Positions 9,770 to 20,229 of a stretch of 64,000 bases of DNA are shown here, piece by piece. Source of the stretch: an uncultured Gammaproteobacteria bacterium (lineage in GTDB: Bacteria; Pseudomonadota; Gammaproteobacteria; Arenicellales; Poriferihabitantaceae); contig CAMYNW010000001.1 in the NCBI GenBank assembly GCA_947259885.1, positions 84,216 through 148,215 of the forward strand. The letters run 5' to 3'. The position numbers and the translations under genes were made by a program. Under the pieces are notes generated by a model, which was not told the DNA's origin, did no database searches, and saw nothing but the letters and a program-made list of their open reading frames with translations. The first letter of the stretch is position 1, and the number at the start of each line of letters is the position of its first letter.

Positions 9770-10918
9770 TTGAAGCAAAACGCATTGCTGGTGCTTGAAG
9801 ATGGTACGGTTTTTCACGGAAAGTCTATTGGGGCGGAAGGAATTAGTGTCGGCGAAGTGGTTTTCAACACCTCAATTACTGGATATCAGGAAATTCTTAC
9901 CGATCCTTCCTATGCGAGTCAGGTTGTTACGCTGACCTATCCTCATATTGGAAACGTCGGGGTGAATGAAGAGGACGATGAGTCCAGATCAGTATTTTGT
10001 TCTGGCCTGGTAATCAAAAACCTGCCGAGATTGCACAGCAACTGGCGAGCCGAGAGATCATTACCCGAATACTTAAAGCAAAAAGGTGTGGTCGCAATCA
10101 GCGACATCGACACTCGAAAATTGACGCGATTGCTGCGCACTAGCGGGGCGCAAAATGGATGCCTGATGGCCGGGGCAGATCTTGATCAGGCACATGGTCT
10201 GGAAAAAGCGCGGGAATTTCCGGGTCTGGGCGGCATGGATCTGGCCAAAGTAGTGTCAACCGCGGAAAGTTATCGCTGGAATACCGGCCGGCAGGATGGA
10301 GTGTGGCGACTTGATGGTGGCCATGTGGCAGCACCTGATTCAAAGTTTCGGGTAGTAGCTTGTGATTTTGGTATCAAACTAAATATTCTGCGGCTTCTAG
10401 CTGATAGGGGTTGTGATGTTACGGTGGTGCCAGCCCAGACTAAGGCGGCGGATATTCTTTCGCAACAACCAGACGGGGTGTTTCTGTCTAATGGCCCCGG
10501 GGATCCGGAACCTTGTGACTACGCTATAGATGCCATTAGAGATGTTGTCGATAACAATATCCCGGTTTTTGGGATCTGCCTAGGACATCAACTGCTTTCT
10601 CTCGCCAGCGGTGCAGTAACAGAAAAAATGAAGTTTGGCCACCATGGGGCCAACCATCCGGTTCAAGACATTGATAGTGGTCGTGTGTTGATCACTAGCC
10701 AGAATCACGGTTTTACAGTTAACGAGGGGAGTCTGCCTGAAAATATCAGAGTGACACACCGTTCACTTTTCGATGGAACAGTGCAGGGAATAGAAAGAAT
10801 TGACAAACCCGCTTTTTCTTTTCAGGGTCATCCTGAAGCAAGTCCGGGACCTAAGGATATTAATCCACTATTTGATCGATTCATCTCTATGATGGAAAAA
10901 CATAAGGGGGCTCAATGA
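9770..10918 (+). CDS. carA: Carbamoyl-phosphate synthase small subunit
   Basis: [17 protein letters not shown] and [15 protein letters not shown] glutaminase motif; upstream of and overlapping carB. Confidence 0.97.
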   Translation: MKQNALLVLEDGTVFHGKSIGAEGISVGEVVFNTSITGYQEILTDPSYASQVVTLTYPHIGNVGVNEEDDESRSVFCSGLVIKNLPRLHSNWRAERSLPEYLKQKGVVAISDIDTRKLTRLLRTSGAQNGCLMAGADLDQAHGLEKAREFPGLGGMDLAKVVSTAESYRWNTGRQDGVWRLDGGHVAAPDSKFRVVACDFGIKLNILRLLADRGCDVTVVPAQTKAADILSQQPDGVFLSNGPGDPEPCDYAIDAIRDVVDNNIPVFGICLGHQLLSLASGAVTEKMKFGHHGANHPVQDIDSGRVLITSQNHGFTVNEGSLPENIRVTHRSLFDGTVQGIERIDKPAFSFQGHPEASPGPKDINPLFDRFISMMEKHKGAQ

Positions 10919-13900
10919 TGGGTAAGCGAGCGGATATCCAGTCAGTTCTCATCATCGGCGCGGGCCCAATCATTATCGGTCAGGCCTGCGAATTTGATTA
11001 TTCTGGTGTACAGGCATGCAAAGCGTTGAAGGAAGAAGGCTATCGCGTGATTCTGGTCAATTCCAATCCCGCCACAATCATGACGGACCCCGATTTTGCC
11101 GATGCAACCTATATTGAACCGATTCACTGGGCCACCCTTGAAAAAGTGATAGAGGTTGAACGGCCTGATGCGATCTTACCCACCATGGGTGGTCAAACTG
11201 GTTTGAACTGTGCGTTGGATCTGCATCGACACGGGGTTCTAGAAAAATTTGGCGTAGAAATGATTGGTGCGACCCGCGAAGCTATAGATATGGCTGAAGA
11301 TCGTGACCTGTTTCGCAAAGCGATGAGGAGAATAGGGTTAGAGACGGTAAATGGTGAAATAGCTCACGATCTGGATCAGGCGCGGGCTGTACTTCAGAAT
11401 ATTGGATTTCCAGCAATAATCAGACCATCATTTACTCTTGGCGGCACGGGCGGCGGAATTGCATACAACCATGATGAGTTTGATGATATATGTCTCCGCG
11501 GCCTGGACGCCTCTCCGACTAAGGAACTACTGATCGAAGAAAGTATTCTTGGTTGGAAAGAATTTGAAATGGAGGTGGTCCGAGATAAAGCGGATAACTG
11601 CATCATTGTATGTTCTATCGAAAATTTCGATCCGATGGGCGTGCATACAGGAGATTCAATCACCGTGGCACCGTCTCAAACACTGACTGACAAGGAATAT
11701 CAGCTTATGCGCGATGCGAGTATCGCGGTACTGCGAGAAATTGGCGTCGATACCGGTGGTTCAAACGTGCAGTTTGCGATCAATCCGGAAAATGGACGAA
11801 TGATCATTATTGAAATGAATCCTCGGGTTTCTCGTTCTTCTGCACTTGCTTCAAAAGCCACAGGTTTTCCAATTGCAAAAGTTGCTGCCAAACTGGCGGT
11901 GGGATTTACACTGGATCAGCTGCAGAACGACATCACCGGGGGCGCCACTCCTGCATCATTTGAGCCCACAATAGACTATGTAGTTACCAAGATTCCGCGC
12001 TTCGATTTTGAGAAATTTCCCCAGGCAGATGCCACCTTAACTACCCAGATGAAATCTGTGGGCGAGGTGATGGCAATTGGTCGAACCTTTCAGGAATCGT
12101 TCCAGAAAGCGTTACGAGGTCTGGAAAATGGGAGCGATGGTCTTGATGAGTTGGAATTAGAAGAGACAGGTGAACCGCTAGAGACTGTGTTGTCTGCAAA
12201 GCTCAGGGTGCCGGGGGCCGAGCGTGTCTGGTATCTTGCTGAAGCGTTTCGACATGGAATGGATCTGGAGCAAATCCATAGCATTTGTAAAATCGATCCG
12301 TGGTTTCTAGGGGAGTTCGAGGATATCGTTCTGGCTGAAGAAGATATTAAGCGGCAGACTCTGGAAGGAATCGCTCCAGATATCCTGTGGGGATGGAAAC
12401 GTATGGGATTTTCTGATCGCAGGCTGGCAAAACTCATGTCAGTTGACGAACAGCAGGTGCGAGAATTTCGATTTACTAACAAAATACATCCGGTGTACAA
12501 GCGGGTGGATTCGTGCGCAGCCGAATTCGATACGTCTACCGCTTACTTGTATTCAAGCTATGACCAAGAGTGTGAAGCCGAGCCTTCGAATCAGCGAAAA
12601 ATCATGGTGCTTGGGGGTGGCCCAAATCGAATAGGCCAAGGAATTGAGTTTGACTATTGTTGTGTACATGCGTCCATGGCATTACGTGAGGAGGGATATG
12701 AAACCATTATGGTCAACTGCAATCCGGAGACTGTTTCCACCGATTATGATACTTCTAACCGGCTTTATTTCGAATCGCTGACGCTCGAAGATGTGCTCGA
12801 AATCGTGCGTGTGGAAAAACCTCTGGGTGTGATCGTGCAGTATGGCGGTCAAACACCGCTTAAACTGGCAAGGGGTCTGGAAAGAGCCGGTACCCCGATA
12901 ATTGGCACCAGCCCTGAATCCATCCACAGGGCAGAGGACCGCGAATATTTTCAGAAGCTACTCACGGAACTCAACTTGCTGCAGCCACCAAATCGCACCG
13001 CGAGTACAGCGGAACAGGCACTCGCACTTGCTGAGGAAATAGGTTATCCCCTGGTGGTGAGGCCTTCCTATGTGCTCGGGGGCAGAGCGATGGAAATTGT
13101 GCACAGTGCAGAGGATCTTTATGCTTACATGACCTCAGCTTTAAGGGTGTCATTTGATTCACCGGTTCTGTTAGATCGATTCCTCAATGACGCGATCGAA
13201 GTGGACGTGGATGCGATATGTGATGGTGAGAGGGTGATCATCGGAGGCATTATGGAGCACATTGAGGAAGCGGGTGTTCATTCAGGAGACTCCGCATGTT
13301 CATTGCCACCCTTCAGCCTCAGTGCATCGGTGCAAAAAGAGTTAACGCGTCAAACCAAAGAGATGGCGATAGCCTTGAATGTCATTGGTCTAATGAATGT
13401 GCAATTCGCGGTGAAGGGCGATGAGATTTATGTGCTGGAAGTGAATCCACGGGCTTCAAGAACGGTTCCTTTCGTTTCAAAGGCCACAGCCAGGCCGCTG
13501 GCTAAGATAGCAGCTTGTTGCATGGTAGGAAAGTCGCTTGAATCTCAGAACATTTCTGAAACATGGGAGCCAAATTTCTACTCGGTCAAGGAGGCGGTGT
13601 TTCCATTTATCAAGTTTCCCGGTGTTGATACTGTCCTGGGTCCAGAAATGAAGAGCACTGGTGAAGTGATGGGGATAGGTGAATCCTTCGGCGATGCTTT
13701 TGATAAAGCAACTCAAGCCGCTGGCTCGAGGATTCCCCGCGAGGGCAAGGTCTTAATCAGTCTTCGAAATGAAGATCAGGGTGCCTCCGTTGGGGTCGCG
13801 AAATATTTTTCAGATAATGGGTTTGAAATCATTGCCACTGACGGAACTTCCAAAGTTTTTAGCACTGCGGGTATACCAGTTACTAGAGTTAATAAAGTCA

Positions 13901-14139
13901 AAGAAGGTCGACCTCATGTGGTCGACCGTATTAAAAACAACGACTTTGATTTGATTATCAACACCACTTCGGACAAGCAAAGCCTTAAGGATTCCTATAC
14001 AATTCGTCGAGAAGCCCTGTTGCACAAGGTTACTTACTTCACCACTCTTGCTGGCGCACGGGCCGCAGTGGAGGCACACCGAGCTGCAGGCAAAATATCA
14101 ATAAATAGACTTCAGTCGCTTCACCAGCGAGCCGATTAG
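10915..14139 (+). CDS. carB: Carbamoyl-phosphate synthase large subunit
   Basis: 1074 aa; duplicated ATP-grasp synthetase halves; [19 protein letters not shown]. Confidence 0.98.
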   Translation: MMGKRADIQSVLIIGAGPIIIGQACEFDYSGVQACKALKEEGYRVILVNSNPATIMTDPDFADATYIEPIHWATLEKVIEVERPDAILPTMGGQTGLNCALDLHRHGVLEKFGVEMIGATREAIDMAEDRDLFRKAMRRIGLETVNGEIAHDLDQARAVLQNIGFPAIIRPSFTLGGTGGGIAYNHDEFDDICLRGLDASPTKELLIEESILGWKEFEMEVVRDKADNCIIVCSIENFDPMGVHTGDSITVAPSQTLTDKEYQLMRDASIAVLREIGVDTGGSNVQFAINPENGRMIIIEMNPRVSRSSALASKATGFPIAKVAAKLAVGFTLDQLQNDITGGATPASFEPTIDYVVTKIPRFDFEKFPQADATLTTQMKSVGEVMAIGRTFQESFQKALRGLENGSDGLDELELEETGEPLETVLSAKLRVPGAERVWYLAEAFRHGMDLEQIHSICKIDPWFLGEFEDIVLAEEDIKRQTLEGIAPDILWGWKRMGFSDRRLAKLMSVDEQQVREFRFTNKIHPVYKRVDSCAAEFDTSTAYLYSSYDQECEAEPSNQRKIMVLGGGPNRIGQGIEFDYCCVHASMALREEGYETIMVNCNPETVSTDYDTSNRLYFESLTLEDVLEIVRVEKPLGVIVQYGGQTPLKLARGLERAGTPIIGTSPESIHRAEDREYFQKLLTELNLLQPPNRTASTAEQALALAEEIGYPLVVRPSYVLGGRAMEIVHSAEDLYAYMTSALRVSFDSPVLLDRFLNDAIEVDVDAICDGERVIIGGIMEHIEEAGVHSGDSACSLPPFSLSASVQKELTRQTKEMAIALNVIGLMNVQFAVKGDEIYVLEVNPRASRTVPFVSKATARPLAKIAACCMVGKSLESQNISETWEPNFYSVKEAVFPFIKFPGVDTVLGPEMKSTGEVMGIGESFGDAFDKATQAAGSRIPREGKVLISLRNEDQGASVGVAKYFSDNGFEIIATDGTSKVFSTAGIPVTRVNKVKEGRPHVVDRIKNNDFDLIINTTSDKQSLKDSYTIRREALLHKVTYFTTLAGARAAVEAHRAAGKISINRLQSLHQRAD

Positions 14140-14190
14140 GCATTAGATAAATCTGAACAGCTGGAAATCGACTGAGGCTGGAATTTGCCA

Positions 14191-14673
14191 ATGAACACCG
14201 AACGAGTAATCCTGACCAACGCTGGAGCCGAAAAGTTGCGGGCGGAACTGAAAAATCTGAAGAGCGTGGAACGCCCCAAAGTTATTGCAGCGATAGCAGA
14301 AGCCAGGTCCCATGGAGACCTGTCTGAAAACGCTGAATACGATGCGGCCAAGGAACAACAAGGATTCATCGAGGGTCGAATCGCCGAGCTTGAAGGCAGC
14401 CTGTCGATTGCTGAAATAATAGACCCAAAAAGTTTAGCTAACTCGGGTAAAGTGGTTTTTGGTGTCAAGGTAGATCTTTACGATGAGGAAAAGGATTCTG
14501 AAGTGACCTATCAGCTGGTAGGAAACCTAGAAGCAGATCTCGAACAAGGTAAAATTTCTATCAGATCACCCATTGGCAAAGCTCTGCTTGGCAAGAAAGA
14601 GGGTGATGAAGTGGAGGTGAATGCGCCTGGCGGTAAGCGAATTTATGAGGTTTTAAAGGTCAACTACGATTAA
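14191..14673 (+). CDS. greA: Transcription elongation factor GreA
   Basis: [31 protein letters not shown] signature. Confidence 0.97.
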   Translation: MNTERVILTNAGAEKLRAELKNLKSVERPKVIAAIAEARSHGDLSENAEYDAAKEQQGFIEGRIAELEGSLSIAEIIDPKSLANSGKVVFGVKVDLYDEEKDSEVTYQLVGNLEADLEQGKISIRSPIGKALLGKKEGDEVEVNAPGGKRIYEVLKVNYD

Positions 14674-14696
14674 GTTGCGCTAAGGCCCTCTGTGCC

Positions 14697-15560
14697 ATGA
14701 AACCCTTGGATGTGATTCTGGCTTTACTGGTGCCAGTAATCTGGGGAATGGGTTTTGTTGTTGCCAAGGCGGCAATGGAGCACTTTCCACCAATCCTATT
14801 AATGGCCCTGCGATTTAGTGTTACCGCACTTGTTTTAGTATGGTGGTTTCGCCCGCCGAAAGGTATTCTAATGGATTTATTCTGGGTGGCCATGGTGAGC
14901 GCAGCATTGCAATATAGTCTTACCTTTACCGGGCTTAAAGAGATCGACGCCTCCACTGCCGCGCTACTTGTGCAGCTAGAAGTGCCTTTTGGGGTGCTGA
15001 TGGGATACCTGTTTTTTCATGATCGAATCACTACATGGCAAGTATTTGGCATGATGCTGGCATTTGCAGGGACAACACTAATTGTAGGCGAACCATCTCT
15101 TGCCAACAGTATGTTTCATATGATGTTGGTGATTGCGGGTGCCTTTACCTGGTCCGTAGGTCAGGTAATGCTGAAACGTCTTGGTGCTGTGGGTGGATTC
15201 ACTTTAATAACCTGGATCGCGGTACTGGCTACTCCGCAACTTTTTATTGCTTCGTTTGTAGTTGAAACAGGCCAGTGGGAAGCTATTCGAACTGCATATT
15301 GGGGAGTCTGGATGGCGGTTGTATACCTTGGAATAATTATGACAGCGGTAGGCTACGCGATGTGGTATCACCTACTGGGTAAATACTCGGTGGGCCACGT
15401 AATGCCGTTTTTACTACTGTTACCTGTGGCGGCAGTAGCGGGAGGAGTTCTTTTTCTTGACGAAGTCCTGACGCCAAAAATATTGATCGGTGGCGTGCTT
15501 TCCTTGGCTGGCGTTGCGATCATTACGATCATAGGGCAGCGGCGACGCCGTCTGATTTAG
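14697..15560 (+). CDS. EamA/DMT-family transporter
   Basis: Ten-TM-type hydrophobic pattern; VPVIWGMGFVVAKAAMEHFPP. Confidence 0.87.
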   Translation: MKPLDVILALLVPVIWGMGFVVAKAAMEHFPPILLMALRFSVTALVLVWWFRPPKGILMDLFWVAMVSAALQYSLTFTGLKEIDASTAALLVQLEVPFGVLMGYLFFHDRITTWQVFGMMLAFAGTTLIVGEPSLANSMFHMMLVIAGAFTWSVGQVMLKRLGAVGGFTLITWIAVLATPQLFIASFVVETGQWEAIRTAYWGVWMAVVYLGIIMTAVGYAMWYHLLGKYSVGHVMPFLLLLPVAAVAGGVLFLDEVLTPKILIGGVLSLAGVAIITIIGQRRRRLI

Positions 15561-15653
15561 TTGGCTGGGAACAGTATCGCGAAAATGGCGTCTACCCGCT
15601 TGGCATCTTTGGATAAAATAAGTTTTTGCATTTGCATTAGTGAGACGTGATCC

Positions 15654-17429
15654 GTGACTAACGACCAGATAATTCTTTTTAGTCTCTTAGGCGTTATTTT
15701 TGGCCTGCTGATATGGGGGAAGATTCGCTATGACCTGATAGCCTTTGGTGCGTTGACGGTTGCAGTGGTGATTGGTGTGGTGCCGCAGAATCAGGCTTTT
15801 GACGGATTTGGACATCATGCAACAATGATCATTGCGCTCGTTTTAGTGGTTAGTCGCGGACTTTCAAATTCTGGGGCAATTGAACTGATTGCCCGGTATG
15901 TTGTAGATGCAGGACGGTCGCTGTTTATGCATATTAGCGTGATGTCTGCGGTGGCGGCAGCGCTATCAGCGTTGATGAATAACGTTGCCGCATTAGCGCT
16001 TCTTATGCCCATTGATATGCAAGCAGCCAACAAGGCTAAACGCAGTCCTGCACTGAGTCTTATGCCACTCTCCTTTGCCTCTATTCTTGGAGGTCTTATT
16101 ACCTTAATCGGGACTCCTCCAAACATTATTATCGCAAGCTTTAGAGAGCAGGCAATGGGAGAGCCATTTGGTATGTTCGATTTTACTCCAGTGGGACTTG
16201 TGACAGCGTTGGTTGGGGTTGTATTTATTGCTTTGATTGGCTGGAAGCTGATACCTGCAAGTAGTTCAGCCAGGAACGCGGCTGAAACATTGTTTCAGGT
16301 TCAGGAATATGTTGCTGAGGTGCGGGTAGGAGAAAAATCTTCGGTCATAGGACAATCCGTGAAAGATCTCGACGTTCCCGCCGAGGAGGCGGATGTCGTG
16401 ATTGTTGGATTGGTGCGCAACGGAAAGCGGGTGCCGGGTCGTGCACGACGAGAACAGATCCGGCAGGGAGATTTGCTGGTGATTGAGGCAAACGCGGAAT
16501 CGATCGATGCGTTTGTCGGCGCCTTGAAACTGGAGTATCAAGGGTCAGAAAACCACGGGGGAATCCTCGGCGAAGACCTGTCGCTGATCGAGGTAGTGGT
16601 GCCAGAGAACGCACGGATTGAGGGTCGAACTGCACTGAGTGTCAAATTAATGTATCGACATGGGGTAACACTGCTTGGTGTATCAAGACAGGGTAATGCA
16701 TTTCGTGATCGTGTGCGTAAGCTGACGATAAAAGCAGGCGATGTGCTGCTATTGTTGGGTCAAAGCGAGCGTCTCAATGACGTCGCGATCTGGTTGGGGG
16801 GATTGCCTCTTCAGGCGCGCGATCTGCAGGTCATTCAACGGAATAAGGCCTGGATTGCAGTGACAAGTTTTGTGCTTGCAATCAGTGCCGCTACTGCAGG
16901 AATAATTCATCTGCCAGAAGCGCTTGCTCTTGTGTGCATTACTATGGTTGGGTTCAATATTGTACCCTTGCGAGAGATATATACGTCTATCGAATGGCCA
17001 GTAATTGTTTTACTGGGTTCGATGATCCCGATTGGAACGGCTCTTGAAGCTTCGGGTGGCACTGCATTGATTGCTTCAGAAATCGTCAACGTTTCCGCGC
17101 AGTATGGCCCTATTGTTGTCTTGACTCTGCTGATGATCGTTACGATGACATTGTCCGATGTGCTGAATAACACTGCGACCACCGTAATTGCCGCGCCAAT
17201 CGCTATTGATATCGCGCACCGTCTAGGGGTGAACCCCGATCCGTTTCTGATGGCCGTTGCGGTAGCCGCCTCCTGTGCATTTCTGACGCCGATTGGTCAT
17301 AAGAATAATACCCTGATCATGGGTCCCGGTGGATATCGTTTTGGTGACTACTGGAGAATGGGGCTGCCATTGGAAATTATTGTTATCCTGGTTTCGATAC
17401 CTATGATCATGTTGGTGTGGCCTTTCTGA
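15654..17429 (+). CDS. SLC13/DASS-family transporter with central RCK_C (TrkA-C) domains
   Basis: Polytopic with IGTPPNIIIASFR and SDVLNNTATTVIAAPI motifs; central soluble region with two TrkA-C-like modules (GDLLVIEA..., GDVLLLLG...). Confidence 0.87.
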   Translation: MTNDQIILFSLLGVIFGLLIWGKIRYDLIAFGALTVAVVIGVVPQNQAFDGFGHHATMIIALVLVVSRGLSNSGAIELIARYVVDAGRSLFMHISVMSAVAAALSALMNNVAALALLMPIDMQAANKAKRSPALSLMPLSFASILGGLITLIGTPPNIIIASFREQAMGEPFGMFDFTPVGLVTALVGVVFIALIGWKLIPASSSARNAAETLFQVQEYVAEVRVGEKSSVIGQSVKDLDVPAEEADVVIVGLVRNGKRVPGRARREQIRQGDLLVIEANAESIDAFVGALKLEYQGSENHGGILGEDLSLIEVVVPENARIEGRTALSVKLMYRHGVTLLGVSRQGNAFRDRVRKLTIKAGDVLLLLGQSERLNDVAIWLGGLPLQARDLQVIQRNKAWIAVTSFVLAISAATAGIIHLPEALALVCITMVGFNIVPLREIYTSIEWPVIVLLGSMIPIGTALEASGGTALIASEIVNVSAQYGPIVVLTLLMIVTMTLSDVLNNTATTVIAAPIAIDIAHRLGVNPDPFLMAVAVAASCAFLTPIGHKNNTLIMGPGGYRFGDYWRMGLPLEIIVILVSIPMIMLVWPF

Positions 17430-17752
17430 ATTCGTAAGACAGTATCTTTACTGCGAACCAGTTTTAAATGCAGGCGGTTTAATTCTAGACATGGTTACTG
17501 AAAATTCACCTGCGATCGGCGCTGTAAAATTTGTGAAAGATGTAGATTGTTGCCTCCGAAGCTGCCAGTTATGACTTTCCGGTAACGTGATCAGAGGCAT
17601 CTCGCTTGCTATTTACGAAGGCAAGTTAACTTGGTTACGGTAGCGAAAATGACACCGCAGTCAGGCGAGTGTATGCGCGACAGGGCAATATCAATTTGCC
17701 TGAAGTTATCCGCGATGGCTGGGTCTTTAATGATTTTGCTTTTGTTAAATTA

Positions 17753-17776
17753 ATATATGTAATATATTACATATAT
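17753..17776. promoter_or_regulatory. Perfect 24-bp palindrome, candidate operator (site 1) of the tungstate transporter operon
   Basis: ATATATGTAATATATTACATATAT is self-complementary; core TATGTA-N6-TACATA. Confidence 0.6.
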
Positions 17777-17820
17777 ACTTTTGAAAAAAGTTTAATTACA
17801 TTAGGAAATATCTACTTTAA

Positions 17821-17838
17821 TATGTAGAAAATTACATA
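17821..17838. promoter_or_regulatory. Candidate operator (site 2), TATGTA-N6-TACATA, abutting the permease start codon
   Basis: TATGTA-GAAAAT-TACATA; same half-sites and spacing as site 1. Confidence 0.55.
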
Positions 17839-17839
17839 T

Positions 17840-18538
17840 ATGTCTACCTTTTCTTCCTCATTCTCAACCGCGGTAGATTTGGTACTGACTGCGAATCCTG
17901 AGCTTGCGGAAATTGTTTTTTTATCGCTCAGAGTCAGTGTCAGTGCAGTTCTTATTGCAACCTTGGTTGGCATGCCCCTGGGTGCGCTACTCGCAATACG
18001 GAGATTTCCTGGCAGGGCGACCATCGCCACTGTACTGAGCAGTCTAATGGGATTACCGCCGGTAGTTCTCGGCCTGATTGTGTACCTGTTGTTATCCAGG
18101 GCCGGGCCATTAGGGGAGTATGGTCTGCTGTTTACACCGACGGCAATGGTTATGGCGCAGACGTTACTGGTTCTGCCGATCATCGCCGCACTGACCCGGC
18201 AGATTCTGGCGGATCTACACCAACATTACGATGAACAATTTCGATCATTTCGTCTTAGTGGTTGGAAGGGTATTCAAACGTTGTTATGGGAGGGCCGATT
18301 CAGTTTGCTTACGGCATTGCTCGCGGGGTTTGGACGCGCCAGCGCGGAAGTCGGTGCAGTGATGATTGTCGGCGGTAATATTAATCATGTGACTCGCGTG
18401 ATGACTACTACTATCGCGATGGAAACCAGCAAAGGAGATTTCAGTTTGGCCTTGGCTCTTGGAATTATCCTGATTCTTCTGGTGCTCAGCGTAAACGTTT
18501 TAGTATCGCTGATACAGGCAATGGAGAACGAAGCTTGA
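17840..18538 (+). CDS. tupB: Tungstate-type ABC transporter permease (TupB-like)
   Basis: Polytopic; GFGRASAEVGAVMIVGGNINHVTRVMTTTIAMETSKGDF EAA-loop region characteristic of Tup/Wtp permeases. Confidence 0.85.
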   Translation: MSTFSSSFSTAVDLVLTANPELAEIVFLSLRVSVSAVLIATLVGMPLGALLAIRRFPGRATIATVLSSLMGLPPVVLGLIVYLLLSRAGPLGEYGLLFTPTAMVMAQTLLVLPIIAALTRQILADLHQHYDEQFRSFRLSGWKGIQTLLWEGRFSLLTALLAGFGRASAEVGAVMIVGGNINHVTRVMTTTIAMETSKGDFSLALALGIILILLVLSVNVLVSLIQAMENEA

Positions 18539-19335
18539 GAGACAAAAACGTTTTGCATTTAGTGCATGACATTAGTTCGAATCGGAGCTACGAATGTGAT
18601 TTACGTTCATCTTCGGGGGCGAGTGGAATATTGCCCCTTGAGCTGACAGATGTAGGATACGAAGTTGCAGGGCAGTGGCTGCTTTCTGACATCAATTTGA
18701 AAATTGAAGAAGATCGGTCAACCATTATCCTGGGACCAAACGGAGCAGGTAAAACGCTGTTGCTCCGTATATGTCACGGGCTGCTGGCGCCATCCAGGGG
18801 GAGTGTTCGCTGGCAGAATCCCAGTATGGCGCATTCTGCATCTGCTCAGGCGATGGTTTTTCAGCGCCCGGTTATGTTGAAGCGCAGTGTAAGAAAAAAC
18901 ATTGAATACGCCATGAAGGTATGCGGCATAGATCCCGCATCCAGACCCCATCAGTTAGCAGCTGCGTTAGAGGTTTCCGGACTGGAAAAACATGCAGACC
19001 AGCGAGCTACTCATCTCTCGGGTGGCGAACAGCAACGATTGGCACTAGCGCGGTGTGTTGCGATTAATCCAATGGTTTTATTTCTCGACGAACCAACGGC
19101 GCATCTTGATCCCACCGCGACTCGTCAGATTGAGTCAATGATTGCTTCACTGCGAGATAGCGGAACCGAGATCATCATGGTGACCCATGACCTAGGACAA
19201 GCCAGACGTCTGGCTGACCGTGTTGTGTTCATGCATGACGGAAAAGTTCTTATATCCGCAGAGGCGGGCGAATTTTTTAACAATCCAAAGAGCCCCGAAG
19301 CTGCCGCGTTTCTCCAAGGCAATCTTTTATGGTAG
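18535..19335 (+). CDS. tupC: ABC transporter ATP-binding protein (TupC-like)
   Basis: Walker A LGPNGAGKT, signature LSGGEQQRLALARC, Walker B VLFLDEP. Confidence 0.9.
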   Translation: MRDKNVLHLVHDISSNRSYECDLRSSSGASGILPLELTDVGYEVAGQWLLSDINLKIEEDRSTIILGPNGAGKTLLLRICHGLLAPSRGSVRWQNPSMAHSASAQAMVFQRPVMLKRSVRKNIEYAMKVCGIDPASRPHQLAAALEVSGLEKHADQRATHLSGGEQQRLALARCVAINPMVLFLDEPTAHLDPTATRQIESMIASLRDSGTEIIMVTHDLGQARRLADRVVFMHDGKVLISAEAGEFFNNPKSPEAAAFLQGNLLW

Positions 19336-19365
19336 TCGTAAAACTTTAAATTTTACTAATTCACA

Positions 19366-20199
19366 ATGACTCGCAAATACTTTTTAATAAAACATACGCT
19401 GTTTTTGTTTGTCTTGATGGCTGGATCGAGCGACCTACAGGCTGAGAGTCGATTTATTACCATAGCGTCTACCACTTCTACCGAGAACTCGGGTCTTTAC
19501 GAGTACTTGCTACCGAAATTTGCTGGTGCTACCGCTATTGATGTTCGAGTTGTGGCCGTAGGTACCGGCAAGGCGATCAAGATCGCAGAGAAAGGTGATG
19601 CAGACGTTCTTCTGGTGCACCACAAACCATCTGAGGAAAGATTTGTTTCCGATGGATTTGGAGTTGAACGTTATGATGTGATGTACAACGATTTCGTCAT
19701 CGTCGGACCCAGTTCAGATCCCGCAGGGGTGGCCGGATTCAGCAGCGTGGGGAATGCATTACAAAAAATTGCTGACAGTGGCAGTACCTTTACATCACGC
19801 GGGGACGATAGCGGCACCCATAAAAAAGAATTATCGTTATGGCAAGCAGCAGGGATAGATGTACTAGAGCACGATGGAGCATGGTACAGGGAAACCGGTT
19901 CGGGAATGGGGGCGACACTGAATGTTGCAGCAGGGATGGATGGCTACACGATGACGGATCGTTCCACTTGGCTTAAGTTCTCCAATAAGGCTAACCTGAA
20001 ACTTCTAGTCGAAGGGGATCCTATGTTGTTCAATCAGTATGGTGTTATTTTGGTAAATCCGTCACTGCACTCGCATATAAAGGCTACGGATGGCCAATTA
20101 TTTATTGATTGGCTGATATCTGAGCCCGGTCAGCTGGAAATTAACCAATACAGAATTGAAGGTCGGCAGGCATTTTTCGCAAATGCTCCTATTCAGTAA
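19366..20199 (+). CDS. tupA: Tungstate-type substrate-binding protein (TupA-like)
   Basis: Signal peptide, IASTTSTENSGLYEYLLP, DADVLLVHHKPSEERFV, SRGDDSGTHKKEL motifs. Confidence 0.88.
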   Translation: MTRKYFLIKHTLFLFVLMAGSSDLQAESRFITIASTTSTENSGLYEYLLPKFAGATAIDVRVVAVGTGKAIKIAEKGDADVLLVHHKPSEERFVSDGFGVERYDVMYNDFVIVGPSSDPAGVAGFSSVGNALQKIADSGSTFTSRGDDSGTHKKELSLWQAAGIDVLEHDGAWYRETGSGMGATLNVAAGMDGYTMTDRSTWLKFSNKANLKLLVEGDPMLFNQYGVILVNPSLHSHIKATDGQLFIDWLISEPGQLEINQYRIEGRQAFFANAPIQ

Positions 20200-20229
20200 T
20201 ATGAAAAACCTTATCCGGAAAATTGTATT

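Noticed and set aside
12090-12500. 136-aa minus-strand ORF
   Set aside because: Lies entirely inside carB; no protein-like motifs.
13906-13927. GGTCGACC-TCATGT-GGTCGACC potential hairpin
   Set aside because: Short, inside conserved carB coding sequence; each half is a palindrome on its own, so likely codon coincidence.
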